A stretch of DNA of 64,000 bases from Bicyclus anynana (GCF_947172395.1 NC_069106.1:3348001-3412000), one strand, 5' to 3'. Shown: positions 1-11,378, counted from the first letter of the stretch. Notes: a model not told the origin generated them from the sequence alone. Numbers and translations: made by a program.

Positions 1-60
1 CCCACCACTCAATCCCTCTCCCAGCGCGCACGTCGCGCAGCCGCTTCGCAGTTTGGATCG

Positions 61-178
61 TGCCGCGATGCAAGAACCAGCTCATGACTAAGGGCCCCGT
101 ATGGGTTCGAAACTAGTCGGTCATACTCCGACCTAATATCACGTGAGTTTTAGCCGTGTTTCATAATCAATTAATAAA
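61..178. mobile_element. Half copy of the 47172-47337 MITE
   Basis: Shares the centre caagaaccagctcatgacta and the right arm ending ttttagccgtgtttc. Confidence 0.65.
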
Positions 179-486
179 AAAATTCAAGTTAAATTTACTG
201 CACCCAATTTACTAAATGAATGACTGTAGCACGTTGGTTTGAGGGAAAACAATATAATGTTTACTTTGCTTATTTGACTGTCGTATTTCACTTTGAAACG
301 CGTATGAATTGTATTTACATTGTTGAAGTTAATTTTGAATTATAATTGTGTACATTTAACGAATACAATATTTAAATTTGAAAGCTAGTGTTTCATTTAA
401 ATTAATTAATTTGTCTGTCTGTATGTCTGACTTTTTGTTGGCCGCCACGCCAAAACTACTGAATAAATTCAATTAATCAATCCTTT

Positions 487-1025
487 GGTAGCCGCGTGGA
501 TCAATTTGGTCATCATGGACTTAGCTGCAGCAGAAGCGCTGGTCGTTTGTATCGCCACGGTACTATTAACGATATAATTCGTCGCCCACTGGCCACTGCA
601 GCTATTCCTGCGCAATTAGAACCTCCCGGTTTGTTCAGGGATGACGGCAAGAGGCCTGATGGGATGACAATAGTGCCGTGGTCTATGGGGCGTGCTTTAG
701 TATGGGACGCAACCTGCGTAGATACGTTGGCAGCGTCTCATCTATCACGCACGTCCCAAACGCCTGGCGCAGTTGCTGAATACGCTCAATTTTGTAAGCG
801 TCGTAAATACTCGGTCATGTCGAATGACTATGTATTTGTGGCGCTTGCCTTTGAGACTTTAGTTCCATAGTCAACCGATACTAAAAATTTTTCAATGCTA
901 TGTCTGACAAGTTGGTCCATGCTTCAGGTGACCCAAGAGCTGGCGCTTATTTGGCCCAAAGGTTAAGCCTTGCTATCCAGAGGGATAATAGTGCTAGTGT
1001 ACCTTGCCTCTTTGTGAATTAGACG
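487..1025 (+). mobile_element. C-terminal fragment of a retroelement polyprotein
   Basis: The frame reads VDQFGHHGLSCSRSAGR, then PDGMTIVPW and LVWDATCVDT, then in another frame GDPRAGAYLAQRLSLAI. These strings are typical of the C-terminal end of reverse-transcriptase proteins abundant in invertebrate genomes: a Cys/His-rich segment, then a PD...D pattern that might be a nuclease-like fold (inference). Broken by frame changes. The 124-residue open frame here is therefore not a host gene. Confidence 0.65.
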
Positions 1026-1435
1026 GTGTGTATTTGTTATAATTATTTTATTTATTATAAATTTAAATTAATAAGTGATTTAGTTCCGTCCAGTAAAGAA
1101 TTTCTAAACGACTATACCCTCTATTGTAATAAGGTTTTCTATTGATGTATGATTTTATAATTTTGATAACATTGGAAATAATAAGAAGAATTAATCAATT
1201 TTGCCACGATTTGAGTTCATACATTATGAAAAATTACATAATCTTTACTCATCTTAAACTGGCATTGTCCAGAATTAAGACTTCATAATCAAGCATCTTT
1301 TAATAGCTAATCGACCGATCATGATGAAGCTTTTAGAAAAAATCAATTGAGCTAGTATCCGATCGGTTATGGAGTAAAAGGTACTGTATGTATTAGAAAA
1401 TAACCTCCTCCTTTTAAAGTCGGTTAAAAACAAGT

Positions 1436-1590
1436 TTTCATTCTCTACAAGTTAGCCATTGACTACAATCTCACCTGATGGTAAGTGATGATGCAGTCTA
1501 AGATAAAAGCGGGCTAATTTGTTAGTAGGATGAAATTCACACTCCTTTTAGTTTTTACACGAAATCGTACCGGAACGCACGCACTAGCTT
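1436..1590 (-). mobile_element. SINE family A, partial
   Basis: Reverse 3' half: ctctacaagttagccattga, tctcacctgatggtaagtga. Confidence 0.6.
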
Positions 1591-1964
1591 GACAACTTCG
1601 TTCGTAACACTCCCGACGGTTCGCGCGAGCCGGGGGGCGTGTAACGATGAATGAAAACGACTGATTCACCAGACTTCCCCGCACGCACAATGTCACACCC
1701 GCGTAGTCTTTCTCCCCGTCGCCCGCATATCATGAATGTCATCAACGTACTTGCCAGACTATAGTCGCTTCTTGTACCTACATAATGGCGAAAATATTTT
1801 TTAATGTTTCGAAGATATTTCATATCTAAGTAATCTGGCTAGATATGAGATAAAGCATGATTGTATCCACAAAACCTTATTAAATAATACTCGACTGAGA
1901 CAGCCCGCGTTATATGTGGATAAATTCATTTGGATGCTGTGAAATTTTAATTTAAATTGTTAAC

Positions 1965-2016
1965 ATGTTTGTACGCATAACTGGAGTGAAACGGCAAGTT
2001 ATTATCTCTTCATGTT
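1965..2016 (+). CDS. Tret1-like: Gene 1 start exon (52 nt)
   Basis: Short first coding exon, found by matching the pattern shared by all start exons in the cluster. It reads M-F-V-R-I-T-G-V-K-R-Q-V-I-I-S-S-C plus one base, then donor gtaagt. The leftover T joins TA at the start of exon 2 to give leucine, followed by YIGQ. Confidence 0.85.
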
Positions 2017-2061
2017 GTAAGTAATTTATTAAAAACATTAAAAAGGGTATTCTGGTGAAAG

Positions 2062-2160
2062 AAGGGGTGGATTTTCGCAAAGGATCAGCCTACCTATCCG
2101 GCGGAAATGCAGCCAGTATTCTTGTCACCATTCTACCTGGGCATGACTTGTGTAAGATAA
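2062..2160 (+). mobile_element. Second short fragment of the same retroelement end
   Basis: DNA reading ttttcgcaaaggatcagcct, followed by a stretch close to 17876-17960. It is a relic of the same C-terminus, lying in intron 1 of gene 1 just after its start exon. Confidence 0.55.
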
Positions 2161-2284
2161 GTTAGTTTAAGTTCCTAATTATTTCTCAAGAAAAAAAAAG
2201 ATATTGATACCTTTTTTGAAGACAACATGGCAGTAAGAAGAACTGTATTATTTAATAAGATGAATGCACTGTTTAAACGTTCTA

Positions 2285-2536
2285 GTAGCGCCGGTCCGAA
2301 GTAAATTTTAAAATGGAGCGAGATCCAATTAAGGCGCCTCTCCTGTTTCCTAATAATATGTAGATACCTATAACAAATTATGAGTGTAAAGTAATGGAAC
2401 GCGAAGATCTTGACCATACTCTGGGGTGAATTGAAAATTAGGCGCAGTACTGTGTACGGTTGAGTAGGATTACATTTTCGGCGCTCTAGGATTTGGCGCC
2501 TGGAGCGACTGCTCCGTTCGCCGTATGGACGGGCTA
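2285..2536. mobile_element. Degraded hAT-like MITE
   Basis: Starts gcgccggtccgaagtaaatt and ends gttcgccgtatggacggg, the two ends of the element that is complete at 5389-5563 and 40112-40308. Longer because of an internal segment. In intron 1 of gene 1. Confidence 0.6.
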
Positions 2537-2763
2537 TTTCTACATTAAAGATTCTCCTTCTTCTTCACAGTATATATAGGACAAATAATAAATGGATATT
2601 CTGGTGCCTGGGCGGGACCAGGCCTGCCATTACTACGTGACCTTGAGCAGTCCCCACTGCCGTATCTGCTTACTGAATCTCAACTATCCGTCGTCGCTAC
2701 ATTAACTTATTTGGGAGCTATAGCTGGTAAGCACAATTCAATAGTTTTAATAACATTAATGAG

Positions 2764-3065
2764 TCATGATAGCCCGGTTGATATGTCCTCTGCCTCTGAT
2801 TCAGGAGGGTGTGGGTTCGAATTTGGTTCGGGGCTTGCACCACCAACTTTTCAGTTTCATTTTAAGAAATTAAATATCACATGTCTCAAACGGTGAAGGA
2901 AAACATCGTGAGGAAACCTGCATACCTGAAAATTTTCATAATTCTCTGCGTGTGTCTGCCAATCTGCATTGGGCCAGCGTGGTGGACTATTGGCCTCACC
3001 CCTCTCATTCTGAAAGGAGACTCGAGATAAGTAGTGAGCCGAATATGGGTTTGAGCCATTGATAA
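2764..3065 (+). mobile_element. tRNA-headed SINE, family B
   Basis: Head: tgatagcccggttgatatg, later ggagggtgtgggttcgaatt (B-box-like). Body: tctcaaacggtgaaggaaaa, ccagcgtggtggactattgg, ends gccgaatatgggtttga. In intron 2 of gene 1. Confidence 0.7.
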
Positions 3066-3418
3066 TTATCATTATAGAGGTAAAAATTGTGAGGTTGTAG
3101 GGACTAATCTACTACCTATCATCAACAATGAAATGCAATTTTATTTAATGTTAATGACTTAATTTATTTAATATTATCAGGATATATATTTGGAAAAGAA
3201 ATTTCGACCTACGAGTATGTTTACGATTTGGCTCGAAACTATTCCTTAAGTCCAAAACAATTTACGTACCCTTATATTGTTACAATAATTTCTTGATTTC
3301 TTCATGTCTGTTAATATAATTCTAACTAATCATACTAAACAGTTTATCTAATCGTTTTAGGACATCAATAAAATAATTTTGTGGAGTATATTTTAAACTT
3401 GTTATCTTTATGTTACAC

Positions 3419-3613
3419 TAGATGACACCGCGCGGTTTTACGCGCGTGGTTCTCGTTTCCGGAAGAATACGGGGATAATATACAGCCTATAGCCTTCCTC
3501 GATAAATGGGTTATCTAACACTGAAAGAATTTTTCAAATCGGACTAGTAGTTCCTGAGATTAGCGCGCTCAATTAAACAAACAAACTCTTCAGCTTTATA
3601 TATTAGTATAGAT
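3419..3613 (+). repeat. RTE-like 3' tail repeat
   Basis: Starts ctagatgacaccgcgcggtt and ends tattagtatagat, with aaatcggactagtagttcct inside. Very common lepidopteran repeat; probably the 3' end of a non-LTR element (class inferred). Confidence 0.6.
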
Positions 3614-3829
3614 ATAATTTAAGTTACTAATATCTAACCACGTTTCCGCTTTTGTATCATGACAAGCAGGACACACTCATTAAAAAGTCTTCTGTCTTCA
3701 AGCTTTGGGGTTTGACGATTTGAAGACCCGATTTAAATTCTGCTGCCCAACCAAGCTGTATTCTTCTATCAGCTTCCTTATCGAAGTTATTAAGATAAGT
3801 TATAAGTTAGATTAAGATTTATCATCATC

Positions 3830-4340
3830 AATATCAACCCATATTTGGCTCACTGCTGAGCACGAGTCTCTCCTCAGAATAAGAGGGTTTAGGCTAATAG
3901 TCCACCGCGCTAACCCAATGCGGATTGGCAGACTTCACACACGTAGAGAATTGAGAAAATTCTCAAGTTTGCAGGTTTCCTTTTTTTTTATTCTTTACAA
4001 GTTAGCCCTTGACTACAATCTCACCTGATGGTAAGTAATGCAATCTAAGATAGAAGCAGGCTAATTTGTTAGGAGGAGGATGAAAATCCACACCCCTTTC
4101 GGTATCTACACGGCATCGTATCGGAATGCTAAATCGTCTTTGCCGGTAGGGTGGTAAATAGCCACGGTCGCTAACCACCAACCAGACCTAGACCAATTTA
4201 GAGAACCTCAATCTGCCCAGCCAGGGATCGAACCCAGGACCTCCGTCTTGTAAATCCACCGCGCCTACCACTGCGCCACGGAGGCCGTTAAATCTTTATT
4301 CAAATTCCTCACGATGTTTTTTTCACCGTTTGAGTTAAAG
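3830..4340 (-). mobile_element. SINE family B copy split by a family A SINE
   Basis: Reverse family B sequence from 3830 to about 3985 resumes after 4289 with ctcacgatg and caccgtttgag. Between them sits the 3991-4288 SINE. Confidence 0.6.
3991..4288 (-). mobile_element. tRNA-headed SINE, family A, full length
   Basis: Read on the minus strand it begins acggcctccgtggcgcagtg (A-box-like), then gggttcgatccctggctgg (B box), a body with gtggctatttaccaccctac, and ends acttgtaaagaa. In intron 2 of gene 1. Confidence 0.75.
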
Positions 4341-4566
4341 ATTACATTCTTCAATTTCAGGTGCATATATAATAACTTGGTTATCAAACACGAGGGGCAG
4401 GAAGCCATGCCTGATAGCTGGTGGAGTGATGTCAGTGGTGTCCTATGTGTTCATGGCGACTGCTAAAACCTTGGCCCTGATGTGTATCAGTAGACTCTTG
4501 ACAGGTGTCGCACTTGGTATCATTAATGTTATGAACTTGGTGTATATTGGTGAAATGGCGTGAGTA

Positions 4567-4578
4567 TCATCATCACCG

Positions 4579-4615
<37 letters not shown>

Positions 4616-4618
4616 TAT
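4567..4618 (+). repeat. CAT trinucleotide repeat after exon 3 of gene 1
   Basis: (CAT)n begins eight bases past the exon 3 end; duplicated, longer, after the partial exon copy at 4855-4947. Confidence 0.85.
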
Positions 4619-4708
4619 CAACCCATATTCGCTGCTCGAGCTCGAGTCTCCTCTCAGAAATTATGTAATTTTAAGTAGTAATTCAATCTAATGGAGGAAT
4701 AATAATCG

Positions 4709-4848
4709 GGTGGAGTAATGTCAGTGGTATCCTACATGTTTATGGTGACTGCTAAAACCTTGGCCCTGATGTGTATCAGTAGACTCTTGACAGGTGTCGC
4801 ACTTGGTATCATTAATGTCATGAACTTGGTGTACATTGGTGAAATGGC
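4709..4848 (+). pseudogene. Partial tandem copy of gene 1 exon 3
   Basis: These 140 bases repeat the last 140 bases of exon 3 (4420-4559), followed by the same gtgagt donor and the start of the same CAT-rich intron. I count eight differences, all transitions, six of them synonymous. The frame is open, reading GGVMSVVSYMFM through VYIGEMA. The first 59 bases of the exon and its acceptor are absent, so it cannot be spliced as a normal alternative exon 3. Confidence 0.85.
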
Positions 4849-4854
4849 GTGAGT

Positions 4855-4885
4855 ATCATCATCATCGTTATCATCATCGTCATCG

Positions 4886-4938
<53 letters not shown>

Positions 4939-4947
4939 GTCATCATC
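4855..4947 (+). repeat. CAT trinucleotide repeat after the partial exon copy
   Basis: Longer version of the 4567-4618 repeat, with CGT interruptions. Confidence 0.85.
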
Positions 4948-5140
4948 AGGGGTTAGGTCATTAGTCCACCACGCTGACTTCACACACGCAGAGAATTAAG
5001 AAAAATTCTCTGGTGTGCAGGTTTACTCACGATGTTTTCCTTCACCGTTTGAGACACGTGATGTTTAATATAACCTCTGCTTCCGATTTCGGAGGGTGTA
5101 GGTTCGAATCTGGCCCGGGGTATACGTGGCGTGAGTATGT
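4940..5140 (-). mobile_element. SINE family B, truncated
   Basis: Reverse body (gtccaccacgctgac, ctcacgatgttttccttcac) directly after the CAT repeat of the duplicated exon block. Confidence 0.55.
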
Positions 5141-5254
5141 GGCTTTATTATTATAAATAAATATATATTCGTTCCAACAATATTCACTAACTTTATTACT
5201 TCTTCATCATCATCATTATCATATCAATTGATGGACGTCCACTGCAGGACATAG

Positions 5255-5873
5255 GGTTGCCAACATTTTTTGAAATAAATATAGTATGCTTCAAGAAAAT
5301 ATAGTATTTTACGTTTATTTTCATAAAACCATTAACCTACATGAGTTTGTTGATTTTTTACATCAGGTTTTTTTGACTAAATTATAATCAGGGCCGGACC
5401 GTCCATACGGCGAACGGAGCGGTCGCTCCAGGCGCCAAATCCTAGGGGGCGCCGAAATGGTAAAGACAAGATCGAAAAGAAATTTATGTGATGAACTTAC
5501 GTGCGCGAAAGGCGCCATAATTGGATCTCGCTCCATTCTAAAATTTACCTCGGTCCGGCGCTGATTATAATTGTCATATATTATGATTTTTACATGCAAT
5601 TTTTAAAAGTATTAAAAACTTTGGTTTTTAATAATTTAAAAAATGCATATTTTCTTTTTTATACCGTTTGCTTAATTTACGAGACTCGTTATTACGCTAT
5701 TGCATCTGTCAAAAACTAATGTATATAAAGTTTCACAATGAAACATTTGTTTCTTAGATTTCAGTACTAAAAATATAGTATTTTTGCGTACTATATATTT
5801 CTTCAATAGAATATAGTACGCAGACCCAAAATATAATGCAATACTACATATTATAGTACGGTTGGCAACCCTA
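5255..5873. mobile_element. Inverted-repeat element interrupted by a second element
   Basis: Ends GGTTGCCAAC (5255-5264) and GTTGGCAACC (5861-5870), flanked by the direct repeat GACATAG at 5248-5254 and 5874-5880. It split a LINE tail (5211-5254 and 5881-5975) and was itself entered by the hAT-like MITE at 5389-5563. Confidence 0.65.
5389..5563. mobile_element. hAT-like MITE with 8-bp target duplication
   Basis: Ends cagggccgga and tccggcgctg. The flanks ATTATAAT (5381-5388 and 5564-5571) are a perfect 8-bp duplication, as hAT transposases make. No transposase inside. Confidence 0.8.
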
Positions 5874-7899
5874 GACATAGGCCTCTTGTAGGGACTACCA
5901 ATCATCAAGATCATGAGCCGCCTGTCATCAGTCCACCTGATGATTGGTCTACCAACATTGCGCTTTCTGTACTCAGATATATAAAATAACCCTGCCGACC
6001 AATTTAGAAAGCAGAAAATTCTTTATACACAATTGAATTAATGAATGAATTAAAACCATATCCATGGCAATACGTTAGTAAAGTAGACGAGGATTTATAC
6101 TTGTAGTGATTGTGTCTATTAAATATATACCTATATGTGCCTATGTTCATTGTGGCATGTATACTGGTAGTGGGGGCAATCAGTCAGTCTGTGAGAGTTA
6201 TTGGTCGAGAGCAGACGTGCGCTGCCTGCGATACGAGTGTAGGGATGAGCCAGTGATTTGTTTCTATTACAATATGACATTCTAATATTAGGAGTAATGC
6301 TTGACTTTCATTTAATCTATAATTATTCTTTTTTTTTTTTAATTATTATTTATCATGTTTTATGTACTCTGACGTAGACTAACTTTCGTTTTGATATGTC
6401 ATGTATAATTTTAAATTTAAATTTTATTTCGTAATTAAAACAATTGTATGATTGTGGGTAAGTAATATATACTCAAACAATTATATTTACTGTAAAATTT
6501 GCGCGTCATTTATATGGCAATACACTATGACTTTATATTTGTATGACCATCTTGTATATTTAAGTGTATTATGGCAAATAAAGTTTATTTCAATAAGAAC
6601 GAGAGCCCTTACAATACCCATTATATTTTTCAGATCTCCAAGAATCAGAGGCATACTATTGACGGGTATAGGTATTTTCAACAATGTTGGTATAATGCTG
6701 ATATATGCCGTAGGATCATATCTAACTTACTATGGGATTATTTACGTTGGATTTGCATTGAGCATAGCTCACATATTATCCTTAATATGGATACCAGAGA
6801 GTCCTATGTTCTATGCAATACAAGGTACTTGTTGGATATTACTTTTGCTCTAAGCAATTTTGGATCTGTTAACACAATATGTGTTTCTTATTTGTTTATT
6901 AAGTATACGTTACAATTTTTATCATTTTGTTTGACTCGTAAACTATCGATGACTTCGAGATGTTAACAATAATAATCGGGACCAGCATCTCTTCCAAGTT
7001 CAGTGGTATCACACCTTTTCCACTCTGGGCCCATATTTCAGTGAAAATATTTTTAAAGAAAAGAACTTAGTATCAGTTTATATCCCGATCCAGAAGTTGT
7101 CACCATCCAATAAGTCAGTACTTGCAGCGCTGCAGATATGTGGACTTATGAAATGAAATTCATTATGGGATGGTGAGTAGCTAGCATAACTTGTAATCAG
7201 TGATCGGAACCGGCTTCTTAACTTACTTACGTTATCAACCCATTTCGGCTCACTGCTGAGCTCGAGTCTCCTCTCAGAATGAGAAGGGTAACTTACTTAA
7301 CTTCGAAATTCGGAGTTATACTAACTTTCCAACTCTTACATAAAAAAGAAAAGAACTCAATATCACTTTATACCAATATATAGGTTTGAACTTGAATCTA
7401 GGACCTTGTGATCCCAAAACACATACGCTAAACAATGAAGTAACGAGACTTAGGTCACTAAAGGCTCAATCAATTAATTAATGAAAAAGTTAATACTAAA
7501 AAGTATATAGATCTGCTTTTAACTACTTTCAATTACTTATTGAAAGAGGTTCTTAGAATCATCATCAGACTCAAACATTTTGTAACCTCAAGTTAAATTT
7601 ACAGATAAAAATGAGGATGTAAAAAAAGTACTACAAGATTTAGGCAGAGCAAATGACGTAGACAAAATAATAAAAAGTCAAAAAGAATCCACTGATGAAA
7701 ATAAAGGAAATAATATCCAAGATTGGATTGATTTGTTTTCACTCAAAAGTAACAGAAAAGCTTTATTTACTGTAACATTTATTAACGCTTTGCAACACTG
7801 CAGTGGTGTTTTGGCTGTCATATTCTTTTCCGCTACTATTTTTGAATTAGCTGGATCTACGTTGGAATCTAACATTTCCATGATCATTATTATGTGTTT

Positions 7900-7920
7900 T
7901 AAATTGGTTTTATAACACCT
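7900..7920 (+). other. Frameshift site in gene 1 exon 5
   Basis: Reading from the exon 5 acceptor gives TTG GTT TTA TAA, with the stop at 7913-7915. The continuation homologous to the family (ITPFFIE) starts at 7912 in another frame. Paralogs have about nine bases between the equivalents of GTT and ATA; here there are two. Confidence 0.8.
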
Positions 7921-8036
7921 TTCTTTATTGAAAGCGCTGGAAGGAAACTACTTTTATTAATATCAACGGCTATATGTTCTTTAACTATGGTAAGTTGTAT
8001 GTTAACATAAGCTTTTGTTAATCTTGCTATGATATT

Positions 8037-8275
8037 TATATGTTAGCCCTTGACTACAATTTCGCCTGAGTTAGTTAGGTGGAAGAGATCTAACTTGTTA
8101 GGAGGAAGATGAAAATCCACACCCCTTTCGATTTCTACACGACATACCGAAACGTTAAATCGCTTGGCGGTACGACATTGCCGGTAGGGTGGTAACTAGC
8201 CACGGCTCCAAGCCTCTCGCCAGCCAGACTTGGATCAATTAAGAAAACCTCAATCGGCCACGGAGGCCGTCAAAA
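8037..8275 (-). mobile_element. SINE family A, internally deleted
   Basis: Reverse copy keeping the tail (ttagcccttgactacaattt) and the first bases of the head (cacggaggccgtca); the tRNA-like middle is missing. In intron 5 of gene 1. Confidence 0.6.
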
Positions 8276-9258
8276 GTTCACGGAAAACGCAAGGTTGGGA
8301 AATTGGTGGATTTATATTATCATGGATTTATATTTGGTGGATTTATATTACAAAATCAAATGTTGTCACCTTAATCCCGTCAAATCGTGTTGATTTAGCT
8401 CCATTTCCGCTGTTCACGAACTCGCACCTAAGTATTTGTGTTACAAAAAGTACTTTGTTTTATTTTTCAGTTCACATTAGGCTTGTACTTTTACTTGGAT
8501 CGAATAGGGAATCCAGTTGTCGATATAATCAACTGGTTGCCGTTGGTGGTGCTAATCTTATTCTACATTGGTTACGATTCAGGTAATTACATCGATCTAA
8601 CATATACTAACTGGGTACTCGAATTATATTAACGGTGATAGTGAGGAGCAAGTGGCTATACCATAATTCATTCTAATTAGAAGCATGTGTTGCTGCCCGA
8701 ACCGATTAATTTATTTAGTCACACTACTGAACTGCTACAGTCTTCTTAATTCTTATGTTTTTGCAATTTTTTATATTTAACTGTAAAGTAAACTTTATTT
8801 AAAGTAGGCTCCAAAATTACAAAAGTGTGTACAATATGATTTACGATGACTTTTGGATTAGTACAAAACATTTTACTGCTTCTTGATTTGCTGATGTTAT
8901 GGAATGTACGAGTATTTCCATGATTCTTTTAATAACATTTTCAGTTAAATAAACTTTAATCATTTTATGTGTTACAGGTTTTGGGATAATTCCAAATGCG
9001 CTAATCGGAGAAATGTTTACACCCAATGTCAGAAGTAAAGGTTCCACAGTGGCGTTAACAACGTCGTATCTATGTGGATTTGGAGTGACAACGGCTTTTG
9101 GGGCATTGTTGGAAATAATCGGAGGTCATATAGCATTCTGGTTCTTCTCTGTAAAGTGTGCTTGCGCTTTTTTGTTCACTGCGTTCTTTATACCGGAAAC
9201 AAAAGGAAAAACTTTGATGGATATTCAAGACGATTTGTAGCATTTTGTGAATCTTGGA

Positions 9259-9264
9259 AATAAA
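9259..9264 (+). terminator. Polyadenylation signal AATAAA, gene 1
   Basis: AATAAA 19 bases after the stop codon of gene 1. Position is typical; use not shown. Confidence 0.5.
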
Positions 9265-9312
9265 ATTAGAAGAACTTCCTAAAGTTATTTTTTGTTCGAT
9301 GACAACCTTATC

Positions 9313-9525
9313 TATACTAATATTATAAAGCTGAAGAGTTTGTTTGTTTGTTTGTTTGATTGAACGCGCTAATCTCAGGAACTATTGGTCCGATTTGAAA
9401 AATTCTTTCTGTTATAAATGTATATATATCGCCTATTTTGCGAGGAAAGCTATAGGCTATATATTATTTCCGTATTCCTACGGGAACGGGAACCACGCGA
9501 GTGAAATCGCGCGGCGTCAGCTAGT
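9313..9525 (-). repeat. RTE-like 3' tail repeat just past gene 1
   Basis: Reverse copy from tatactaatattataaagct to cgcggcgtcagctag, 70 bases after the gene 1 stop. Confidence 0.6.
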
Positions 9526-10072
9526 TTGTAATAAATTTAATGTATAACGTTTTGTTTGTTTGTAGTTAATTTGTAGAGAGTCGGATTCTTTTAAAAGAGC
9601 AACTGTCGACTTGCTTGCTAGCTCTTCACAGCAGAACCTGCCTTCCGAACCGTTAGCAAAGTCTTGTAAGTAAGTCAAGTTTGTAAGCTAAGCTAACTAA
9701 GTTAAATTAGTTAACCAAGTCTACTTGAAATATACTTTAAATTGCACCAAATATTGATGTACCGAATGACTGCAGCAGATTAGTTTGAAGGGAAATAATA
9801 TGTTTACTTTGGCCGAGCGAAACACTATTTTATGTGTTTACTTATTTGAATGTCGTATTTCATTTTGGAAATCGTTGAATTATGTAATTATTGTAATTAT
9901 TTACATTTTAATTTAATTCTGAGTTATAATTATTGCTGTGCAATTTACGCATACAGTGAATATTATAAATTAGAATCCAGTGTATATATATACATGGAAA
10001 ATAACAAATGAATAAAATATGTACTAAATGTGTAAATATTTTGAGTTTGAGTGATATAGAGATAACTGATCT

Positions 10073-10520
10073 AATATAATTTCCTAATGTTTACTATTAT
10101 CCAATCTATTTGCATTGTTATTAATTATTTAGCCGATTAAAATAAAAAAATATTATTCAATAGCAAATTGGTAGACATAACTGAAATAATATAATCTCCT
10201 ATTTTTTACTGTTATCCAACCAATTTGCATTGGTATTAATTATTTAGCCGATTAAAATAAAAAATATATTATTCAATAGCAAATTGGTAGATATAACTGA
10301 AATAATATAATCTCCTAATGTTTACTGTTATGCAACCTATTTGCATTGGTATTAATTATTTAGTCGATTAAAATGAAAAAATATTATTCAATAGCAAATT
10401 GGTAGACATAACTGAAATAATATAATCTCCTATTGTTTACTGTTATCCAACCTATTTGCATTGGTATTAATTATTTAGCCGATTATTTGGCAAATATTAT
10501 TCAATTGCAAATTGAAAAAA
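10073..10520. repeat. AT-rich minisatellite, about 119-bp unit, about 4 copies
   Basis: Units contain tttgcattggtattaattat, ttattcaatagcaaattggt and actgaaataatataatctcc, starting near 10073, 10191, 10310 and 10428. Between genes 1 and 2. Confidence 0.85.
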
Positions 10521-11149
10521 ATTCCTAATAAATAATACTGTTATTGTAAAGGCTAGTAGCTATTACATGAAATGGTGAATTTTTGAGTATATTAGGGCTC
10601 ACTTTAAAAAAAATATAGCATTAGTTTGTCTGGATTCTTCCTCCACATAAATAATATGGGGTTATTTCATGTGGTGGTTGAATTAAATTGAAATTCCATG
10701 TATACTGTGTCATCCTAATCTATACTAATATTACACAGCGATAGTGTGTTTGTATGTTTGCTTAAACGCGCTAATCTCTTTAACTACCAGTTAGATTGTA
10801 AAAGTTATATTTGTATTTGATAGCCCGACTGACTAGCTTACTTACTTTTATTATCTTACTTTTTACCAGACTGCAAGAAGGCTATCTTGTATGTAATATT
10901 TTTTATTACCTTATATCTTCCAAATAGCTGAACGAATTTACGTAACTAAGATATCTTTAAATTTGCCTTTATAACCCAAGTGTTCTTAGATATGTGGAAA
11001 AGAAACTAATACGACAACTGCGAGACGCTATAGACTTGAGATGAAAAAGAAACTTTTCGAATTCTGCAATATGGGTATCAAATTACAGGGCTTATTATGT
11101 GAGGGTTTTAAAATGTTTTATCATAACTATGTTAAAAAAACCCAATTAG

Positions 11150-11378
11150 AAAAACAAAACGGAGGTCCTGGGCGAACCCCCTGCCGGGCTGGGCCGATTG
11201 AGGTTTTCTTTCTTGTTTGGCCCAGGTCTGGTTGGTGTAAGGCTTTGGCCGTGGCTAGTTACCACCCTACCGGCAAAACGGTATGATGTCCTCCTAAGAA
11301 GGTCGCTTCCATCTTAAATTGCATCATCACTTACAATGAGGTGAGATTGTAATCAAGGGCTAACTTGTAAAGATTAAA
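11150..11378 (+). mobile_element. SINE family A, 5'-truncated
   Basis: From acggaggtcctgggcgaacc to agggctaacttgtaaagatt; between genes 1 and 2. Confidence 0.6.

Larger units (their letters stand above)
1..1964. other. Region upstream of gene 1
   Basis: No host gene recognised. It holds half of an inverted-repeat element (61-178), a retroelement coding fragment (487-1025) and a SINE fragment (1436-1590). The open frames at 1514-1823 on the minus strand lie over and beside the SINE fragment and resemble no family I know. GGATAA at 1918-1923 lies 42 bases before the gene 1 ATG. Confidence 0.6.
5211..5975 (-). mobile_element. LINE ORF2 tail split by nested transposons
   Basis: 5211-5254 (gatggacgtccactgcagga) continues at 5881 (gcctcttgtagggactacca) through the Pro/Thr-rich end near 5960. 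The gap holds 5255-5873. Confidence 0.65.
1965..9240 (+). pseudogene. Tret1-like: Tret1-like sugar transporter gene 1, frameshifted in exon 5
   Basis: MFS sugar transporter, the only + strand copy. Exons by splice sites and alignment to its neighbours: 1965-2016, 2571-2726, 4361-4559, 6634-6824, 7605-7989, 8471-8582, 8978-9240. Exon 1 begins MFVRITGVKRQ and ends at TGTT|gtaagt; exon 2 holds YIGQIINGYSGAWAG; exon 3 carries TRGRKPC; exon 4 ends IPESPMFYAIQ; exon 7 ends PETKGKTLMDIQDDL and a stop. Six exons match the cluster lengths, but exon 5 is out of frame: after MCFKLVL it meets TAA at 7913-7915, while the family sequence ITPFFIESAGRK resumes in another frame at 7912. The spliced total is 1358 nt, not a multiple of three. 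Aligned to paralogs, about 7 nt are missing near 7908-7911. Two usually conserved residues just before the break also differ (GCFQ reads MCFK). A partial extra exon 3 lies at 4709-4848. Either a young pseudogene or an assembly indel; the rest of the reading frame is intact. Confidence 0.8.

Noticed and set aside
496..870. 124-residue open frame as a host gene
   Set aside because: Its motifs are those of a retroelement C-terminus and the homologous part continues in another frame after the stop.
4709..4848. Mutually exclusive alternative exon 3
   Set aside because: It lacks the first third of the exon and any convincing acceptor.
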